Assembly (NCBI GenBank): GCA_021732745.1
Contig: JAKFUK010000003.1
Coordinates: 248,001 to 312,000, forward strand
Length of the DNA: 64,000 bases
Direction: 5' to 3'
Origin: Nevskia sp.
Lineage (GTDB): Bacteria > Pseudomonadota > Gammaproteobacteria > Nevskiales > Nevskiaceae
This document shows positions 26,894 through 35,993 of the stretch, piece by piece (the first letter of the stretch is position 1; each line of letters opens with the position of its first letter). The translations under genes were made by a program, and so were the position numbers. A model generated the notes under the pieces. That model was not told the DNA's origin. It saw only the letters and a program-made list of their open reading frames with translations, and searched no databases.

Positions 26894-28039
26894 TCAGGGA
26901 TTCGCGCGTGTCGGCGTGGTCGGCGTCTGCTGCCAGCCTTCCGGCGGGGCCGCTGCGTCGGGGATCGCGAGGTTCAGCGGCAGCCGCGCGAACGAGGGCT
27001 CGGTCAGTGAGCCGAGGTACAGCCAGGGGCCGTGCTCCTCCACACTCGTGATCGGCGAAAAGGCGTTGACACCCATGTCCTGAAGGTTGGCGACCAGCCG
27101 GCCATCGAGATCGAAGCCGAGCACGAAGCTCTGCTTCACCGGCGAGAACGCCAGCCGGTTCTGGATGCGCCCCGGCAGCCGGGCAATCATCTTGCGCAGC
27201 AGCGGCCAGTCGCTGAGTGCATCAAGGCCTTCGTCACGCGGACCGGCCAGCGCCACCCAGATGCGGTCGCGGCCGTTGAAGCTCAGGTTGTCCGGAAAGC
27301 CGGGCAGATTGTCGACGAACACCTCGCGGCTGCCGGCCTTTTCGCCCTTGAGCCAGATGCGCGTGATCCGGTAAGCCGAGGTTTCCGATACCAAGACATA
27401 GTCGCCGTTGGGACCGATCGCCACGCCATTGGCGAAGTACAGGTCGCGCGCCAGTTCGGTCGCGATGCCGGTGGCGCTGTCGTGGGCGAGCAGCCGTCCG
27501 TTCGGCCGGTGTTCGAGCAGGTCGCGCAGGTAATAGGGATCCGGAAACTTGGTCGAAGCATCCGAAAACACGGCCAGCGTGCCGCTGGCGTCAACATCAT
27601 CGGCAAAGCCGACGGCAACCCCCGCCACTTCGGTCGACAAGGCCGTCGTCTTGCCGCCTTCGATGCGCAGCAGGCCTTTCTTGGCGTCGGCGACGATCGG
27701 CGCGCCGTCGGCCGCAAAGCTCAAGCCCAGCGGTCGGCCGCCGGTGTTCGCCAGTTCCTCGTAGCGACTGCCGTCGGCGGACAAGCGGATGACCCGGCCG
27801 TCGTCGAAGCCGGTGACGATGCGGCCTTCGGCGTCGATGGCGATGCCTTCCGGGCCGCGGCCGATGCCGGCGGCCAGCCGCTGGATGTTCTTCAAAACCT
27901 CGTTGCGGGCGTAGATACCTTCCAGTTTCGGTGCCTGCGGGGCCTGCCAGGCGACCGGATCAACCGGCGTCGGCTTCAGCAGCAGATAAGCGAGGACAGC
28001 CAGACAGCCGAGGGCAAATGCAGCAAGCAGCTTTTTCAT
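26894..28039 (-). CDS. SMP-30/strictosidine synthase-like beta-propeller, membrane anchored
   Basis: 381 residues. A single N-terminal hydrophobic segment (about 3-22) anchors or exports the protein. The rest is a six-bladed propeller of the SMP-30/gluconolactonase/strictosidine-synthase-like group, with GRGPEGIAIDAEGRIVTGFD, FANGVAIGPNGDYVLVSET and LPGFPDNLSFNGRDRIWVAL. Closest in type to the APMAP-like branch, which often has arylesterase or lactonase activity. Reaction unknown. It lies directly upstream of the DUF1302 operon on the same strand with a 267-bp gap containing that operon's promoter. Confidence 0.82.
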   Translation of the reverse strand: MKKLLAAFALGCLAVLAYLLLKPTPVDPVAWQAPQAPKLEGIYARNEVLKNIQRLAAGIGRGPEGIAIDAEGRIVTGFDDGRVIRLSADGSRYEELANTGGRPLGLSFAADGAPIVADAKKGLLRIEGGKTTALSTEVAGVAVGFADDVDASGTLAVFSDASTKFPDPYYLRDLLEHRPNGRLLAHDSATGIATELARDLYFANGVAIGPNGDYVLVSETSAYRITRIWLKGEKAGSREVFVDNLPGFPDNLSFNGRDRIWVALAGPRDEGLDALSDWPLLRKMIARLPGRIQNRLAFSPVKQSFVLGFDLDGRLVANLQDMGVNAFSPITSVEEHGPWLYLGSLTEPSFARLPLNLAIPDAAAPPEGWQQTPTTPTRANP

Positions 28040-28209
28040 CGAGGAGGAAGATGTGAACGGGGCATGAAAGACGATGGTTTCATACCTGTATGGCTATGAA
28101 TACCGCCGCGCCGTCGGCAATCCACCCTACCGTACGCCAGCGCACGTTCCCGCGATCGCTTTGCTAGCATTCGGGCGCACGTTTGTACTCAACTGACCGC
28201 GAGAACTCC

Positions 28210-29868
28210 ATGTCGAAGCTGCCGAATCCGGTGCAACAGCTGCTCAAGCGCGCTCAGGAAACGCCGAACGCGCCCTATCTGCACCAGCCGATCAAGGGCG
28301 TCTGGCGGAGCTACACCTGGGGCGAAGTGGCCGAGCAGGCGCAGCGCATGGCCAGCGCCCTGATCGGCATGGGCCTCAAGCCCGGCGATGCGGTGGCGAT
28401 GACCGGCATGAACAACGCCCACTGGTTCATGGCCGATTTCGCCTGCGGGCTGGCCGGCCTGATCGGCGTCGGCCTGTATCCGAAGCAAAGCGAGGACGCG
28501 GTGCGCTTCATCGCCGGCCACGCCGGCATCAAGGCAGCGTTCATCGGCCCGATGCCGGATGCCGCCGGCTTTCTCGCTGCACTGCCGGCCGAGGTCACCC
28601 GCATCGCCCTTCCCTATCCCGGGGTCGCGCCCTGCGCGCACAGCTGGGAAGCGCTCGCGGCGGCACATGCGCCGCTGGCGCAGCCGGTCGAACGCGCGGC
28701 CGATGCCATCTGGAGCCTGATCTACACCTCGGGCACCACCGGCAATCCCAAGGGCGTGATCATGACCGCCGACAACCTGGCCTTCACCATTGCCGGGGTC
28801 CTGCGCGACCAGCCGGCCCGCGCCAGCGGCGAGCATTTCCTGTCCTATCTGCCGCTGGCGCATGCCTTCGAGCGCGGTGCGGTGGAAGTGGCCAGCCTGT
28901 ATCTGCCGGCGCAGGTGCATTTCCTCGAAGAACTGGAAAAGCTGCCGGAAACCCTGGCGATGGTCCGGCCAACGCGCTTCTACGGCGTGCCGCTGGTCTA
29001 CAGCCGCATTCAGGGCGGCATTCTCAAAAAGCTGCCGCAGGCCAAGATCGACCGGCTGATGCGGTTGCCGATCATTTCCGGCTTCATCAAGAAGAAAATC
29101 CGCAAGGGTCTGGGCCTGGACCGTGCCTGGCTGGTGATTTCCGGTGCCGCGCCCCTGCCGCGACCGATCATCGAATGGTTCGCCAAACTCGGCATCGACG
29201 TGCTTCAGGGCTACGGCATGACCGAGAACTCGATCTACGCCAGCGTCAACCTGCCCGGCCAGAACCGCATCGGCTCGATCGGCAAACCCTATGTCGACGC
29301 CGGTCTGCGCATCGCCGAAGACGGCGAAATCCAGTGCCGGCATGCGGGCAACACGCCGGGCTATTACAAGGACGCCGAGAAGACCGCCGAACTGTTCACC
29401 GCCGACGGCTGGCTGCGCACCGGCGACAAGGGTCATATCGACAAGGACGGCTATCTGTTCATCACCGGCCGGGTCAAGGAAATCTTCAAGACGCTGAAGG
29501 GCAAGTACGTCAGCCCGGCACCGATCGAGGGCAAGTTCGGCACCAACACCACGGTCGAGCAGATGTGTCTGGTCGGCGCGGGGCTGTTCCAGCCGATGCT
29601 GGTGCTGTCGCTCAATGCCGACGCACGCAAGCTCCCGCGCGAGCAGGTCGAAGCCGGCCTGGTGGCGACCATGAACGAGGTCAACAAGACCGTCGAGGCG
29701 CACGAGGAAATCTGCAAGATCGTCGTCACCCGGGACGCCTGGAGCATCGACAACGGCCTGATGACGCCAACCATGAAAGTGCGCCGCAACGAGATCGAAA
29801 AGCGCTACGGCGAACTGCTGGCGAAGCTCGAAGCCGATCGCAAGCTGCAGGTCTACTGGGAAGACTGA
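28210..29868 (+). CDS. Long-chain fatty acid-CoA ligase (AMP-binding enzyme)
   Basis: 552 residues. Activates a fatty acid with ATP to acyl-AMP and then acyl-CoA. AMP-binding motif IYTSGTTGNPKGVIMT at about 175-190, then YLPLAHAFER, LQGYGMTENS and DGWLRTGDKGHIDKDGYLFI; the C-terminal lid has RVKEIFKTLKGKYVSP with the FKT-type Lys, as in long-chain (FadD15/ACSBG-like) ligases. Start at 28210 after an in-frame upstream ATG that gives a non-conserved tail. Divergent from the SMP-30 gene and convergent with a thioesterase-fold gene. Context suggests fatty-acid processing linked to the neighbouring envelope module (inference). Confidence 0.92.
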   Translation: MSKLPNPVQQLLKRAQETPNAPYLHQPIKGVWRSYTWGEVAEQAQRMASALIGMGLKPGDAVAMTGMNNAHWFMADFACGLAGLIGVGLYPKQSEDAVRFIAGHAGIKAAFIGPMPDAAGFLAALPAEVTRIALPYPGVAPCAHSWEALAAAHAPLAQPVERAADAIWSLIYTSGTTGNPKGVIMTADNLAFTIAGVLRDQPARASGEHFLSYLPLAHAFERGAVEVASLYLPAQVHFLEELEKLPETLAMVRPTRFYGVPLVYSRIQGGILKKLPQAKIDRLMRLPIISGFIKKKIRKGLGLDRAWLVISGAAPLPRPIIEWFAKLGIDVLQGYGMTENSIYASVNLPGQNRIGSIGKPYVDAGLRIAEDGEIQCRHAGNTPGYYKDAEKTAELFTADGWLRTGDKGHIDKDGYLFITGRVKEIFKTLKGKYVSPAPIEGKFGTNTTVEQMCLVGAGLFQPMLVLSLNADARKLPREQVEAGLVATMNEVNKTVEAHEEICKIVVTRDAWSIDNGLMTPTMKVRRNEIEKRYGELLAKLEADRKLQVYWED

Positions 29869-29888
29869 ACAGGCGTCGCTGCTTCCGC

Positions 29889-30404
29889 TCAGACAGCCTT
29901 CGCTTTCCGCTCCGGTTTGCGGCGGATATACAGCTCCTTCTCGATCCGGGCGACCAGTTCGCCGCCCGCGTCGAGCACTTCGACCTGGAACACCGGCAGG
30001 TATTTCGCGCCGGACGCCGTCGCTGCCTTCGCGGCCGCGATATCGGCTTCGCTCAAGCGGAACTTTGCGGTCACCGTGCCCCTGCCGGGACGAACGAATT
30101 CGACCTTCGCCGACTTGTCCCAGACGACAAATCCCGGACCGAGGATGGCGGCGAACATCAGCACGTAGAACGGATCGGCCATCGCATACAGACTGCCGCC
30201 GAAATGGGTGCCGAAGGCGTTGCCATTGCCCGGCAGCTTGCGAAGCTGGACGTCCAGTTCACGGAAATCCTTCGATACCCGGGTCACCTTGATGCCGGCC
30301 CCGATGAACGGCCGGTAAATGTTCATGGCGCGGCGGAACACCGTTGCATTGCTGAACATCAGCTTCGACAGCGCATCACCGGCCTGGGACATGAGACTGG
30401 TCAT
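29889..30404 (-). CDS. DUF4442/hotdog-fold protein, thioesterase-like
   Basis: 171 residues. Hotdog-fold character with GNAFGTHFGGSLYAMADPFY near residues 61-80, the pattern of DUF4442/YiiD-C-type putative acyl-CoA thioesterases. An in-frame ATG four codons in could be the true start. It lies 20 bp from the acyl-CoA ligase stop codon (convergent) and 12 bp after purU on its own strand, so it may be co-transcribed with purU. Confidence 0.75.
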   Translation of the reverse strand: MTSLMSQAGDALSKLMFSNATVFRRAMNIYRPFIGAGIKVTRVSKDFRELDVQLRKLPGNGNAFGTHFGGSLYAMADPFYVLMFAAILGPGFVVWDKSAKVEFVRPGRGTVTAKFRLSEADIAAAKAATASGAKYLPVFQVEVLDAGGELVARIEKELYIRRKPERKAKAV

Positions 30405-30416
30405 GGCGGGCAGACT

Positions 30417-31283
30417 TCAGTTGAAGACGACGGTCTTGTTGCCGTCGACGATGATCCGGTCCTCGACATGCCAGCGCACCGCGCGCGCCAGCACCTGACG
30501 CTCCAGATCGCGGCCGAGGCGACGCAGTTCGTCGACACCTTCGGAGTGCGAAACGCGCGCCACGTCCTGCTCGATGATCGGCCCCTGATCGAGATCGGCG
30601 GTGACGTAATGCGCAGTCGCGCCGATGATCTTGACGCCGCGCTCGTAGGCCTGGCGGTAAGGATCGGCACCGACGAAGGCCGGCAGGAACGAATGGTGGA
30701 TGTTGATGATCTTCGCCGGCCACAGAGCTGCGAAATCGCTGCTCAAGATGCGCATGTAGCGCGCCAGCACGATGAAATCGGCACGCTCGTCGACCAGGAT
30801 CTTCTGCATCGCCGCCTCGGCCTCCGCCCGCGTCGCGGTCTCGAATGGCACATGGTGGAAGGGCACGCCGAAGCCCTCCACCGCTCGGCGCAAGGCTTCG
30901 TGATTGGAGATCACGCAGGGAATGTCGACCCGCAGTTCGCCGCGCTGCCAGCGCCACAGCAGTTCCATCGCCGCGTGATCGTGCGCGGACACGAGGATCG
31001 CCATGCGCGGCTTGTCAGCGGCGTAGCTCATCCGCCAGTTCATGCGGTGCTGGGCGGCAACGGTGTCGGCAAACGCGCGTTCCAGTGCGGCGCGCGGCAG
31101 ATCAAGCGCCGGGGTCTGGAATTCCAGACGCATGAACAACTGGCCGTCGGCGGGGCTCGTCGAATGCTGATCCAGCTCGGTGATGTTGGCCCCGTGGTGG
31201 TACAGGAAGGTGGTCGCGGCAGCGACGATGCCGGGGCGGTCGTCGCAGCGGATCAGCAGGCGGGCGATGGTTTCGGGGTTCAT
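30417..31283 (-). CDS. purU: Formyltetrahydrofolate deformylase
   Basis: 288 residues, the normal PurU size. Hydrolyses 10-formyl-tetrahydrofolate to formate and tetrahydrofolate, balancing one-carbon pools and feeding PurT. N-terminal ACT domain (about 5-85; [20 protein letters not shown]), then a formyltransferase domain with [20 protein letters not shown] and [18 protein letters not shown], which contain the catalytic His and Asp. Start at 31283 puts the ACT domain at the N-terminus; the frame is open further upstream. The next upstream gene on this strand is the cNMP/rhodanese protein. Confidence 0.93.
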   Translation of the reverse strand: MNPETIARLLIRCDDRPGIVAAATTFLYHHGANITELDQHSTSPADGQLFMRLEFQTPALDLPRAALERAFADTVAAQHRMNWRMSYAADKPRMAILVSAHDHAAMELLWRWQRGELRVDIPCVISNHEALRRAVEGFGVPFHHVPFETATRAEAEAAMQKILVDERADFIVLARYMRILSSDFAALWPAKIINIHHSFLPAFVGADPYRQAYERGVKIIGATAHYVTADLDQGPIIEQDVARVSHSEGVDELRRLGRDLERQVLARAVRWHVEDRIIVDGNKTVVFN

Positions 31284-31328
31284 GGGCGGGTCGGAATGCG
31301 CGAGACGGGCAACGCCCCATTGTCGCAC

Positions 31329-32366
31329 TCAGCGGCTGTCGAGCACCGCCGCCGCGTAGCCGCGCTGGGTCAACAGGTAAGCCGCCACCGAACTGCGCCG
31401 GCCGCTGTCGCAGACGCAGACATGCAGCAGCCCGCGCTCCAGGGCACCCGCCTTCGCCCGCAACAGGCGCAACGGCAGGTTGCGGCTGCCGGGGAAATGA
31501 CCTTCCTCGAATTCGCTCGGCAGGCGCACGTCCAGCCAGCTTGCCGCCCCGGCGTCGACCTGCGCCTGCGCTGTCCCTGGATCGAGCCGTATCAGCAGCG
31601 GCGCTTCGAGCAATTCGACGAAATCGCGGCGCGCCAGCCGCATCAGCCGCCCGTCGCTGAGCATCAGCGCGCTGGCATTGCGCGGCAGCCCGGCAATCAG
31701 GGCTTCCTCGCCGAAACAGTCGCCGGGGCCGAACTCGGCGAGCCGCAGTGGCCTGGGATGGCTGCCCTGATATTCGATCGCGCAGCGGCCTTCGACGATC
31801 ACATAGAACCAGTCACCGGCATCGCCTTCGCGGATCACCCGATCGCCGACCTTCACCTCGACCGGCTGCAAGCGCTGGAACAGCGCGTGCAGATTGGTTG
31901 GCGGCAATCGCTGGAACGCGGGGGCTTGCAGCAGGCGCGTCATCCAGTCATCGGTCATTGCCTCGTCGATGCCGGCCACTTCGCAGGCGCTGCCCTGATC
32001 CCAGGTCAGCAGCAGATCGAGCAGGCTGCCGTCGACCGCCAGCAGCTCAACCGCGGTCAGGCATTGCGCCGACATTCCCGCAGCCGGCGGCCCGGCCAGC
32101 CGGTGCGCAGCACGGGTGCTGCCGGCGCGAATCACATCTGCCTTCGCCCCGCTGCCGTCTTCGAGCCGAAGATCCCCGGCCAGCAGCCAGTACGCCTGGG
32201 TCAGCGGCTGTTCACTGCGAAACGCAAAAGCACCTGCCGCAAACCGAAGGCGCGTCGACAGCTTGCACAGCCGCTGCTGCGAGGTTTCGGTCAGCGCATC
32301 CATCGGCACGAACCGCTGCAACAGCGCCACGTCGACCGGTTCCTGCGTCTGTGGTGGCTGGCTCAT
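31329..32366 (-). CDS. Cyclic-nucleotide-binding and rhodanese fusion protein
   Basis: 345 residues. Three domains by eye: a degenerate cNMP-binding domain (about 15-130, no phosphate-binding cassette), a canonical cNMP-binding domain (about 150-250) with FGEEALIAGLPRNASA, matching the FGE-x-AL...PR-x-A cassette that holds cAMP or cGMP, and a C-terminal rhodanese domain (about 258-345) with WLDVRLPSEFEEGHFPGSRN and the active-site loop CDSGRRS. It could sense a cyclic nucleotide and transfer or bind sulfane sulfur, but the partner is unknown. No DNA-binding domain is present, so it is not a CRP-like regulator. Confidence 0.85.
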   Translation of the reverse strand: MSQPPQTQEPVDVALLQRFVPMDALTETSQQRLCKLSTRLRFAAGAFAFRSEQPLTQAYWLLAGDLRLEDGSGAKADVIRAGSTRAAHRLAGPPAAGMSAQCLTAVELLAVDGSLLDLLLTWDQGSACEVAGIDEAMTDDWMTRLLQAPAFQRLPPTNLHALFQRLQPVEVKVGDRVIREGDAGDWFYVIVEGRCAIEYQGSHPRPLRLAEFGPGDCFGEEALIAGLPRNASALMLSDGRLMRLARRDFVELLEAPLLIRLDPGTAQAQVDAGAASWLDVRLPSEFEEGHFPGSRNLPLRLLRAKAGALERGLLHVCVCDSGRRSSVAAYLLTQRGYAAAVLDSR

Positions 32367-32425
32367 CGGGATTTCTCGCGTTCGACGACGCCCGGCATCG
32401 CAGCGTCGTTGCAGTCAGACCGGCC

Positions 32426-32446
32426 GGGTGACCGCAGTGGTCACCC
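32426..32446. other. Perfect hairpin between comEA and the cNMP/rhodanese gene
   Basis: GGGTGACC-GCAGT-GGTCACCC, 8-bp perfect arms, no T-run on either strand. May be a protein-binding site or a transcript-end structure. Confidence 0.5.
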
Positions 32447-32482
32447 GCGCCAGTCGTGTACGGCAGCAGTCGCGATCAGCGC

Positions 32483-32794
32483 CTACTTGCCGTCCTTCTT
32501 CGCCACCGACTTGGCAGCCTTGCCGCCACCGAGCGCGATGTTGTCGCGATTCTTCTCGATGGTGGCAGCGCCGATCCCCGGCACTTTTTCGAGATCGGCA
32601 ACACTCTTGAACGGACCATTCTTCGCGCGATATTCGACAATCGCCGCCGCCTTCGACGGCCCGACGCCATCCAGCGCTTCCAGCGTTTTGGCATCCGCCG
32701 TGTTGATATCGACCGGTGCCGCCCAGGCCGTTGACATGGCCAGTGATGAAACAGCGAGCAGCAGACCAGCGAAAATCGACGAGAGAGTTTTCAT
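32483..32794 (-). CDS. ComEA-type helix-hairpin-helix protein
   Basis: 103 residues. Sec signal peptide (about 1-26, ending AWA), then the tandem helix-hairpin-helix DNA-binding region INTADAKTLEALDGVGPSKA and EKVPGIGAATIEKNRD, and a basic tail (KSVAKKDGK). In competent bacteria such proteins bind incoming double-stranded DNA in the periplasm. The same small form occurs widely in Gammaproteobacteria without proven competence. Confidence 0.9.
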   Translation of the reverse strand: MKTLSSIFAGLLLAVSSLAMSTAWAAPVDINTADAKTLEALDGVGPSKAAAIVEYRAKNGPFKSVADLEKVPGIGAATIEKNRDNIALGGGKAAKSVAKKDGK

Positions 32795-33033
32795 TTCACA
32801 GACTCCTTGTGAGATCGAGAGAGATGCGCCGATGTAGGCTCAATCTGGATCGCTTCCATGCGACGCACTTGAATGCTGCGCCTGTGCGAACAGGATTTCA
32901 ATGAACGGCGTCACAGTTTTGTTGGCTATTGCGACGGCACAGCACTTTCGTCGTCTGCCGCTGGCGCGCGCAACTCGAGGGCCGGGACCGCGTGTAGCGC
33001 GCGATTCAAGGCGATAGCCGCACGAAACTCGGG

Positions 33034-33255
33034 TCAGCCCTGACGCCACCGAGCGCGCCTCAGGAATCCGGTTGCAGTGAACACCGCTGCCGTGATCACG
33101 CTCCAGATCGCGGCCTGGGTCATTGCGTATGACAAGTCGTGGCCTTTGAGCATCTGCGCTGCGCTGATGATGACGAAGGCTCCAAGGAGCGCGACGAAAA
33201 AGCGTTTGACCCAGAACCTGGTGCCCACCCGGATGCTCCCTGTAATGCCTGACAC
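33034..33255 (-). CDS. Small two-helix membrane protein, unknown
   Basis: 73 residues with two hydrophobic helices (about 19-37 and 48-64) separated by a short polar loop, and a basic C-terminus (RRARWRQG). Starts with GTG without a clear Shine-Dalgarno site, so the start is uncertain. It lies 24 bp downstream of hisD on the same strand. No family recognised. Confidence 0.5.
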   Translation of the reverse strand: MSGITGSIRVGTRFWVKRFFVALLGAFVIISAAQMLKGHDLSYAMTQAAIWSVITAAVFTATGFLRRARWRQG

Positions 33256-33279
33256 ATCGTCGCAGACACCGTACTGCTG

Positions 33280-34575
33280 TCAACCGCGATCGCGCGCGCT
33301 CGCCGCATGCGCCTGCAAGCCTTCGGCGTCGGCGATGGTGCCGGCGATGTCGGCCAGCAGCCTGGCTCCACTCGGCGTGATTTCGATCAGGCTCGAACGC
33401 TTCTGGAACTCGTAGACGCCGAGTGGATTGCTGAACCGCGCGGCGCGCGAGGTCGGCAACACATGGTTCGGGCCGGCGCAGTAGTCGCCGAAGGCTTCCG
33501 GCGTGTGGCGGCCGAGGAATACCGCACCTGCGTGGCGAATGGATTCCAGCAGCGCGCGCGGATCAGCGACCGACAACTCCAGATGCTCGGGCGCGATGCG
33601 ATTGGAGACTTCCGCCGCCTCATCGAGATCGCGCACCAGGATCAGCGCACCACGACCGGCAATCGACTGGCGGACGATGTCGGCACGCGGCAGCTCGGCG
33701 AGACGCGCGTTCATCGCCGCGAACACGGCATCGAGATGTTCGGCACTCGGCGAGATCAGGATGCTCTGCGCGACTTCGTCATGCTCGGCCTGGGAAAACA
33801 GATCCATCGCGATCCAGCGCGGATCAGTCAGGCCATCGCCGATCACCACGATTTCGCTCGGCCCGGCAATGGAGTCGATGCCGACCTTGCCGAACACCAG
33901 TCGCTTGGCGGCCGCGACATAGGAGTTGCCGGGGCCGACGATCTTGTCGACCGCCGGAATGGTCTGCGTGCCGTAGGCGAGTGCGGCAACGGCCTGCGCG
34001 CCGCCGATGGTGAACACGCGATCGACGCCGGCCAGATGCGCGGCACCCAGCACCACCGGATTGACGATGCCATCGCCGGCCGGCACCACCATTACCAGTT
34101 CGCCGACACCGGCGACGTTGGCCGGAATCGCGTTCATCAAGACACTCGACGGATACGCCGCCTTGCCACCCGGCACATAGAGGCCGGCGCGGTCCATCGG
34201 CGTCACTTTCTGGCCCAGGCGATTACCGTCGGCATCGCTGAACTCCCAGCCTTCGAGCTTCTGGCGCTCGGCGTAGGCGCGGATGCGTTCGGCGGCGGCT
34301 TCCAGTGCCGCTTTCAGTTTCGGATCGAGTGAATGCCAAGCGGCTGCGCGCGCGGCTTTCGGGATTTCCAGTTCGGCGGCCGAAGCGATGCTGCGGCGAT
34401 CGAAGCGGTTGGTGTATTCGACCAGCGCCTCGTCGCCGCGTGCACGGATCGCCGCGATGATGTCGGCGACCACGGCGGTGACCTTCGGGTCCGCTTCCGG
34501 TGCGCGATCAAGCAGCGCGGCGAGCTTCTGGTCGAAGTCGGCGGTACGGGAGTCCAGACGAGCGATCTCAAGCAT
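33280..34575 (-). CDS. hisD: Histidinol dehydrogenase
   Basis: 431 residues. Zinc enzyme that oxidises L-histidinol to L-histidine in two NAD-dependent steps, the last of histidine synthesis. Signature regions: [51 protein letters not shown] and the zinc-site region [18 protein letters not shown] at 34575 overlaps the hisG stop by 8 bp; a TTG six codons upstream is less likely. Only hisG and hisD of the pathway are here: the gene after hisD is a small membrane protein, not hisC. Confidence 0.95.
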   Translation of the reverse strand: MLEIARLDSRTADFDQKLAALLDRAPEADPKVTAVVADIIAAIRARGDEALVEYTNRFDRRSIASAAELEIPKAARAAAWHSLDPKLKAALEAAAERIRAYAERQKLEGWEFSDADGNRLGQKVTPMDRAGLYVPGGKAAYPSSVLMNAIPANVAGVGELVMVVPAGDGIVNPVVLGAAHLAGVDRVFTIGGAQAVAALAYGTQTIPAVDKIVGPGNSYVAAAKRLVFGKVGIDSIAGPSEIVVIGDGLTDPRWIAMDLFSQAEHDEVAQSILISPSAEHLDAVFAAMNARLAELPRADIVRQSIAGRGALILVRDLDEAAEVSNRIAPEHLELSVADPRALLESIRHAGAVFLGRHTPEAFGDYCAGPNHVLPTSRAARFSNPLGVYEFQKRSSLIEITPSGARLLADIAGTIADAEGLQAHAASARDRG

Positions 34576-35215
34576 GAGCGACTGCTCCGGCAAGGCGATC
34601 GAGCAGCGAGCGGATCGCCGCGTGCTTCATCTTCATCGCCGCCTTGTTGACCACCAGCCGCGCGGTGGAGGTGTAGATGGTTTCGATCTCGACCAGGCCG
34701 TTGGCGCGCAAGGTGCCGCCGGTGGCGACCAGATCGACGATCACATCGGACAGGCCGACCAGCGGCCCCAGTTCCATCGAGCCGTAGAGCTTGATCACTT
34801 CGACCTGCTCGCCGCGCGCGGCATAGAAGCGGCGCGTGGTTTCCGGGTACTTGGTGCAGACCCGCAGGCGGCGGCCGAAGCTGTGGCGCGGATTCCTGAC
34901 CAGCGGCGAATCGTTGCGGGTGGCGACACTGAGCCGGCACATCGCGAAACCGAGGTCGAGCGGCTCGTACAGCGCGCCGCCGCCGTGCTCCAGCAGGATG
35001 TCCTTGCCGACGATGCCGAGATCGGCCGCACCGTATTCGACATAGGTCGGCACGTCGGTCGGGCGGACTTCGAGCAGCTCGACACCGGGGTCTTCGGTCG
35101 GAATCCGCAGCAGGCGGCCGGCGTCGACCGCAGGTGCGATGCCGGCCGCTTTCAGCAGCGGCAGACAGTCGTCGAGGATGCGGCCCTTGGACAGAGCCAA
35201 GGTCAGGGCAGTCAT
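34568..35215 (-). CDS. hisG: ATP phosphoribosyltransferase, short form
   Basis: 215 residues. First and committed step of histidine synthesis (ATP plus PRPP). The length marks it as the short form, which lacks the C-terminal regulatory ACT-like domain and needs HisZ as regulatory partner; no hisZ is in the window. Motifs: [20 protein letters not shown] at the N-terminus, [16 protein letters not shown], and the PRPP loop [18 protein letters not shown]. Start at 35215, since upstream in-frame sequence is not conserved. The stop codon overlaps hisD. Confidence 0.94.
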   Translation of the reverse strand: MTALTLALSKGRILDDCLPLLKAAGIAPAVDAGRLLRIPTEDPGVELLEVRPTDVPTYVEYGAADLGIVGKDILLEHGGGALYEPLDLGFAMCRLSVATRNDSPLVRNPRHSFGRRLRVCTKYPETTRRFYAARGEQVEVIKLYGSMELGPLVGLSDVIVDLVATGGTLRANGLVEIETIYTSTARLVVNKAAMKMKHAAIRSLLDRLAGAVAHA

Positions 35216-35324
35216 GGATGGGCGGCGGGCGACAAGGTGAACCGCGATTTTACGCGCCGTTGCCCGGCCTTGCGCCTGCGCGATCGGCCAAGCAGGCTGG
35301 CAGGGGGCCAAAGAGGAAACTGCG

Positions 35325-35987
35325 ATGAAGCTGGTGATCGGCAACAAGAACTATTCGTCGTGGTCCTTGCGGCCATGGCTGGCGCTCAGCGTTGCCGGCG
35401 TCGCCTTTGACGAGCAGCGCATCCCGCTCGATCAGCCGGATTCCAAGGCGCGGATGCTGGCCGTGTCGCCCGCCGGCCGGGTGCCGGTGCTGATCGACGA
35501 GACGATCACCGTCTGGGATTCGCTGGCGATCTGCGAATACCTGGCCGAGCGCTTTCCGGATGCGCAACTCTGGCCCGCCGACCGCGCGCAGCGCGCCCGT
35601 GCCCGCGCGATCAGCGCCGAGATGCACAGCGGCTTCGCTGGCCTGCGCAACGCCATGCCGATGAACTGCCGCGGCCGCCATCCGGGCAAGGGCCAGACGC
35701 CGGCCGCGATGGCCGACATCGCCCGCGTCTGCGAACTGTGGACCGATGCGCTCGCGGCCAGCGGCGGGCCATTCCTGTTCGGTCACTTCACGATTGCCGA
35801 TGCGATGTACGCACCGGTGGTATCGCGCTTCGTGACTCACGACGTGCCGCTGCCGCCGCTCTGCGCGGCGTACGTCGCGCAGATCCAGGCGCTGCCGGCG
35901 ATGGTCGCGTGGAACGCAGCCGGTGCTGCGGAAAGCGAATGGGTGGTCGCCGACGAGCCCTACGCTGATCCGCCGTCAGCGCCCTGA
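35325..35987 (+). CDS. Glutathione S-transferase family protein
   Basis: 220 residues. N-terminal thioredoxin-like domain (1-78) with [15 protein letters not shown], where a Ser or Tyr near the N-terminus would activate glutathione, and the conserved cis-Pro region GRVPVLIDE then the DSLAI glutathione contact; the alpha-helical C-terminal domain ends in [20 protein letters not shown] precedes the ATG. The next gene, eutB, starts 6 bp after this stop codon, so the three genes GST-eutB-eutC look like one transcript. Substrate unknown. Confidence 0.88.
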   Translation: MKLVIGNKNYSSWSLRPWLALSVAGVAFDEQRIPLDQPDSKARMLAVSPAGRVPVLIDETITVWDSLAICEYLAERFPDAQLWPADRAQRARARAISAEMHSGFAGLRNAMPMNCRGRHPGKGQTPAAMADIARVCELWTDALAASGGPFLFGHFTIADAMYAPVVSRFVTHDVPLPPLCAAYVAQIQALPAMVAWNAAGAAESEWVVADEPYADPPSAP

Positions 35988-35993
35988 ATCGAG

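Noticed and set aside
29175-32837. A 1220-codon open frame on the plus strand across the thioesterase, purU and cNMP/rhodanese genes
   Set aside because: It is the antisense shadow of well-recognised minus-strand genes in high-GC DNA. The translation is Arg/Gln/His-rich low-complexity with no domain.
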